This document shows, piece by piece, positions 5,102 through 7,716 of a stretch of 7,716 nucleotides of DNA (position 1 is the stretch's first letter; every line of letters begins with the position of its first letter). The notes below the pieces were generated by a model. That model was given only the letters and a program-made list of their open reading frames with translations, made no database searches and was not told the DNA's origin. Source of the DNA: Sphingomonadales bacterium (lineage in GTDB: Bacteria; Bacteroidota; Bacteroidia; UBA7662); NCBI GenBank assembly GCA_016872125.1, contig VHBD01000060.1, forward strand, positions 1 to 7,716. Direction: 5' to 3'. The translations under genes were made by a program, and so were the position numbers.

Positions 5102-7716
5102 ATGAGTCTACAAAATTCTCCACGTCCTAAAGCGGTTTTTACGGATCGAGCCAAGATGGTCCTGATCGCAGGCCTCATCCTGATGGGCTTCATGCTGCCG
5201 GGAGCTGTGCAGTCGCAATCCTGGGTCAAAAGGCAATACCATAACGTCACCGCCCGCTTTAACGGACTCTATTATGCCAAGCTCAAGCACCGTGAGGCTA
5301 TGGAGGAAATCATGTTGGCCCACAAAGATGATTATGCCCAATACCTGCCTGTGTTTGTGGTATCCTTGGACGCGGCGGTGAGCTCCGAAGCTTCTTCCTT
5401 TGAAGAGTCCATCAAGAAATGCTCCAATGTCATTCAGCGCAAAGAACATAGCCGTTGGATTGACGAGAGTTTTCTGCTCATCGGGGAATGCTATTATCTC
5501 CGCAGAAATTTCTTTGATGCCATCGAAACTTTCCAGTACACCAACAACAAATTCAAAGGAAGTCCTGAGGCAGATTTGGCCTCGACATGGCTCGTGCGTT
5601 CTTACACCTCAACCAAGCAACATAGCAGAGCCCAAGCCGTTGTGGACCGAGCCCTTGAATCCAAAAAATTCAGTCCTGAGCACAAAGGTTGGCTGTACTT
5701 GGCGGCAGCCGAATCCCAGTTGTCGCAAAATCGATTCCAGAAAGCCTCTGAATACTTGGAACTTGCCCTGAAGTATCGATTACCGAGAGCCCAAAGACGC
5801 CGAACAGCCTTCCTCCTCGGTCAAATCTACCTCGACATCGAAAGCCGTAAAGCGCCCGCGCATTTCCGTAGCGCCCTGAAAATGAAACCTGAACCGGAAA
5901 TGAGCTTTCAATGCAAAATTCGAATGGCTTCAGCGTACACCGATATACGTGAAGGGAATCTGAAGGCTCAACGAATTCTGCTGAAACTCGCCAAATCCAA
6001 AAAGTATTTTGCCTACCGTGATGTCTTGTATTACGAACTTGCCCAAATTGATCAAGATCGAAAAGACAACAAATCGATGTTGTCTAATTTAAAGAAATCG
6101 TTGGAGCATTCTTCTGAAATCAATGCCCAGAGGAAAAAAATCTGGCTTGCTTATGCAGATTATTATTTCGATGCCAAAAATTACTCAAAGGCCCAAATGT
6201 TTTTTGATAGTTTAGGGCAAAACATCGACAAAGACCACCCTCGTTTCAAAGAAATCAAGAACAAACAAAATTACTTGGGCGAATTGGTCAAAAACATGCA
6301 ATTGATCGAAATCCAGGATTCTTTGCTCGAATTAGGGGCGATGGAAGAAAATCGTTTGATTGCCAGAATTGATCGTATCCTGGACGAGGAGAGGCAAGAG
6401 GCTGCCCGTGAAAAAGCAAGGCAAGCAGACTCCATCAAAGCCGCTGCCAACGCAGCATCCACCAGCCCCCAGTTTATTGATCCCATGCTCATGCAGCGGA
6501 CCATGATGAGCGCACCAACCGCCAATGCAGGAGGGGATTGGCATTTCTATAACAACCAAATCTTAGGAGCAGACCTCAATCAGTTTATGCAGCTTTGGGG
6601 AAAACGCGATAACAAAGACCATTGGCGAAGAAGCACCAAAGGTCAAAATGATGAAGGCGAGGCCCAGGCCGGTTCCGGTCAAAGCGAAGAGGTAAGCGCT
6701 GAACAGGCCTTGGCGGATTCTCTTGCCAAATTACCCCGTACCCGGGAAACCCTTTTGCAACAAATCCCTCGTGACGAGGTTTCTCGTACCCGTTCCTTGG
6801 ACCTGGTTCGCAAAGCCCATATCGCGTTAGCCAGAGGATACAAGGATCGATTTTCGGATTATCCTGCTTCCTTGGGTTGGCTAAGTAAACACCTCAAGAG
6901 ATTTCCAAGTGCCGTCAGCGAGCCGGAAGCCTTGTATCAATCGTATTTGTGTTATGATTTGACGGGTAAAGTCGCGGAGAAAGAACAAGCGCGGCAGCTC
7001 CTGGACAGTCTCTACCCGGAATCTTCCTATACCAAACTCATGAACGGCTCCTACACGGCCAATGCAGATTCCATGCATGAGGCTGCGGATCTCCATTACA
7101 GGGAATGTTACAGACTCTACTCCATGGAAATGTACGACTCGGTGATTTTCCAATGCAAAATGGCTAAAGCCCGTTTTGGATCGGATACCCTCATGCCCTA
7201 TTTCGGCTTTTTGGAAACGGTAAGTGCTGCACGCAAGGACACAAGCCTCTTGATTCAAGGCCTGGAGGCTATGGCAAATCGGCCCGATGCTGGTCAAGTT
7301 GTGTATGCCGCAAGGGATTTGTTGGAGGTCCTGCGACCTACCGCAACCAAAGGTCCCGGTGGAGGGCCAAGATATGGACAGTCAGGAGGCAAGGTGAAGG
7401 ATCGCTATGAATTCAAACCGGATTCCTTGCAACCGCATTATTTGATCCTGCGCATGGATGCCTCGGTTTACAAGAAAAACATTGAAATTGGCATCAAATT
7501 GACCCGTTTCTCGGAGAAAAACTTCCAGCGATTCGTTCTCAAAATGTCTTACCCCTTGTACAAAGAAGTGGAACAACTAGTCTTGATGCGGGAGCTCCCT
7601 GACCTGGCCACTGCCAAGCAATTTTGGCGAGAGGCCCTGGCGGACAAGGATTTATTCAGCAACCTTCAGAAGGACCAATACCATTGGTTTTATGCCTCCA
7701 AAGAAAATTACGGAAA
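5102..7716 (+). CDS. sprE: PorW/SprE-family TPR protein of type IX secretion and gliding (C-terminus cut by the window edge)
   Basis: The ORF runs 871 codons without a stop. ATG at 5102 is supported by an in-frame TAG at 5087 and a signal peptide right after it: basic residues to K18, a hydrophobic core at 19-34, and a likely cut near AVQS-Q (35-39). PorW/SprE are T9SS components needed for secretion of CTD-bearing proteins and for gliding. Family marks visible here are RQYHNVTARFN (44-54), WIDESFLLIGECYYLRRNFF (119-138, first TPR helices), further TPR-like helix pairs to about 375 (AYADYYFDAKNYSKA, 350-364), and a charged helical stretch (394-456). The conserved DWHFYNNQ (479-486) then leads into a W..R...DHWRRSTK segment. 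A Gly-rich linker (751-764) precedes a C-terminal domain ending in DQYHWFYASKENYG, so probably only about 15-25 residues are missing. Unlike described members it has no lipobox Cys. No Shine-Dalgarno sequence is seen. Confidence 0.9.
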   Translation, partial: MSLQNSPRPKAVFTDRAKMVLIAGLILMGFMLPGAVQSQSWVKRQYHNVTARFNGLYYAKLKHREAMEEIMLAHKDDYAQYLPVFVVSLDAAVSSEASSFEESIKKCSNVIQRKEHSRWIDESFLLIGECYYLRRNFFDAIETFQYTNNKFKGSPEADLASTWLVRSYTSTKQHSRAQAVVDRALESKKFSPEHKGWLYLAAAESQLSQNRFQKASEYLELALKYRLPRAQRRRTAFLLGQIYLDIESRKAPAHFRSALKMKPEPEMSFQCKIRMASAYTDIREGNLKAQRILLKLAKSKKYFAYRDVLYYELAQIDQDRKDNKSMLSNLKKSLEHSSEINAQRKKIWLAYADYYFDAKNYSKAQMFFDSLGQNIDKDHPRFKEIKNKQNYLGELVKNMQLIEIQDSLLELGAMEENRLIARIDRILDEERQEAAREKARQADSIKAAANAASTSPQFIDPMLMQRTMMSAPTANAGGDWHFYNNQILGADLNQFMQLWGKRDNKDHWRRSTKGQNDEGEAQAGSGQSEEVSAEQALADSLAKLPRTRETLLQQIPRDEVSRTRSLDLVRKAHIALARGYKDRFSDYPASLGWLSKHLKRFPSAVSEPEALYQSYLCYDLTGKVAEKEQARQLLDSLYPESSYTKLMNGSYTANADSMHEAADLHYRECYRLYSMEMYDSVIFQCKMAKARFGSDTLMPYFGFLETVSAARKDTSLLIQGLEAMANRPDAGQVVYAARDLLEVLRPTATKGPGGGPRYGQSGGKVKDRYEFKPDSLQPHYLILRMDASVYKKNIEIGIKLTRFSEKNFQRFVLKMSYPLYKEVEQLVLMRELPDLATAKQFWREALADKDLFSNLQKDQYHWFYASKENYG

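Noticed and set aside
5108..5449. Minus-strand ORFs opposite the start of the TPR gene (also 5062-5250)
   Set aside because: The plus strand has a start, a signal peptide and family-conserved segments continuing for 871 codons. The opposite frames have no motif.

Overview
The window is a piece of a Bacteroidota chromosome, probably from the Flavobacteriales side of the phylum. The evidence is as follows. The order bactofilin, atpZ, small membrane protein, atpB, atpE, atpF, atpH, atpA is the one usual in that phylum. AtpB carries the long signal-peptide-bearing, His-rich N-terminal extension typical of Bacteroidota. A PorW/SprE-type protein of the type IX secretion (T9SS)/gliding machinery is divergently encoded next door. 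A TAnnTTTG -7 box lies in front of it, and most starts lack a Shine-Dalgarno sequence. G+C looks close to half by eye. Genus and species cannot be named from the sequence alone.

Layout. From 5046 down to 1, all on the minus strand, runs a tightly packed gene series. It begins with a single-pass membrane protein of 175 aa that resembles the N-terminal anchor of Flavobacteriales M23 (LytM) peptidases but has no peptidase domain. A bactofilin follows, whose end overlaps atpZ. Next come a four-helix AtpI-like membrane protein, then atpB (subunit a), atpE (c), atpF (b), atpH (delta/OSCP), and the first 323 codons of atpA (alpha), which leaves the window at base 1. Gaps are 3 to 64 nt, so one transcription unit is likely, with atpG presumably beyond the left edge. 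From 5102 to the right edge, on the plus strand, one ORF runs 871 codons without a stop. It encodes a secreted TPR protein of the PorW/SprE family, and probably only the last couple of dozen residues are cut off. The two units are divergent and share a 55-bp intergenic region.

How they fit together. AtpB, AtpE and AtpF form the membrane Fo sector. AtpH is the stalk connector and AtpA belongs to the catalytic head. AtpZ and the AtpI-like protein are small accessory membrane proteins of the kind that help c-ring or Fo assembly or ion handling. The c subunit keeps the essential carboxylate (E56) but lacks the extra Na+ ligands, which suggests H+ coupling. Subunit a shows the mitochondrial-type His/Glu arrangement around the essential Arg. 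The bactofilin and the M23-like anchor form a cell-shape/envelope module transcribed ahead of the ATP synthase genes. The divergent PorW/SprE protein belongs to the T9SS.

Novelty. Most of the window is ordinary, well-conserved housekeeping sequence. The points worth a second look are the peptidase-less anchor beside the bactofilin, the absence of a lipobox Cys in the PorW/SprE homologue, the bactofilin-atpZ overlap, the single strong Shine-Dalgarno in front of atpF, and the compact divergent promoter. No mobile element, CRISPR array, tRNA, rRNA or clear terminator was seen. No stretch longer than 64 bp lacks a gene.
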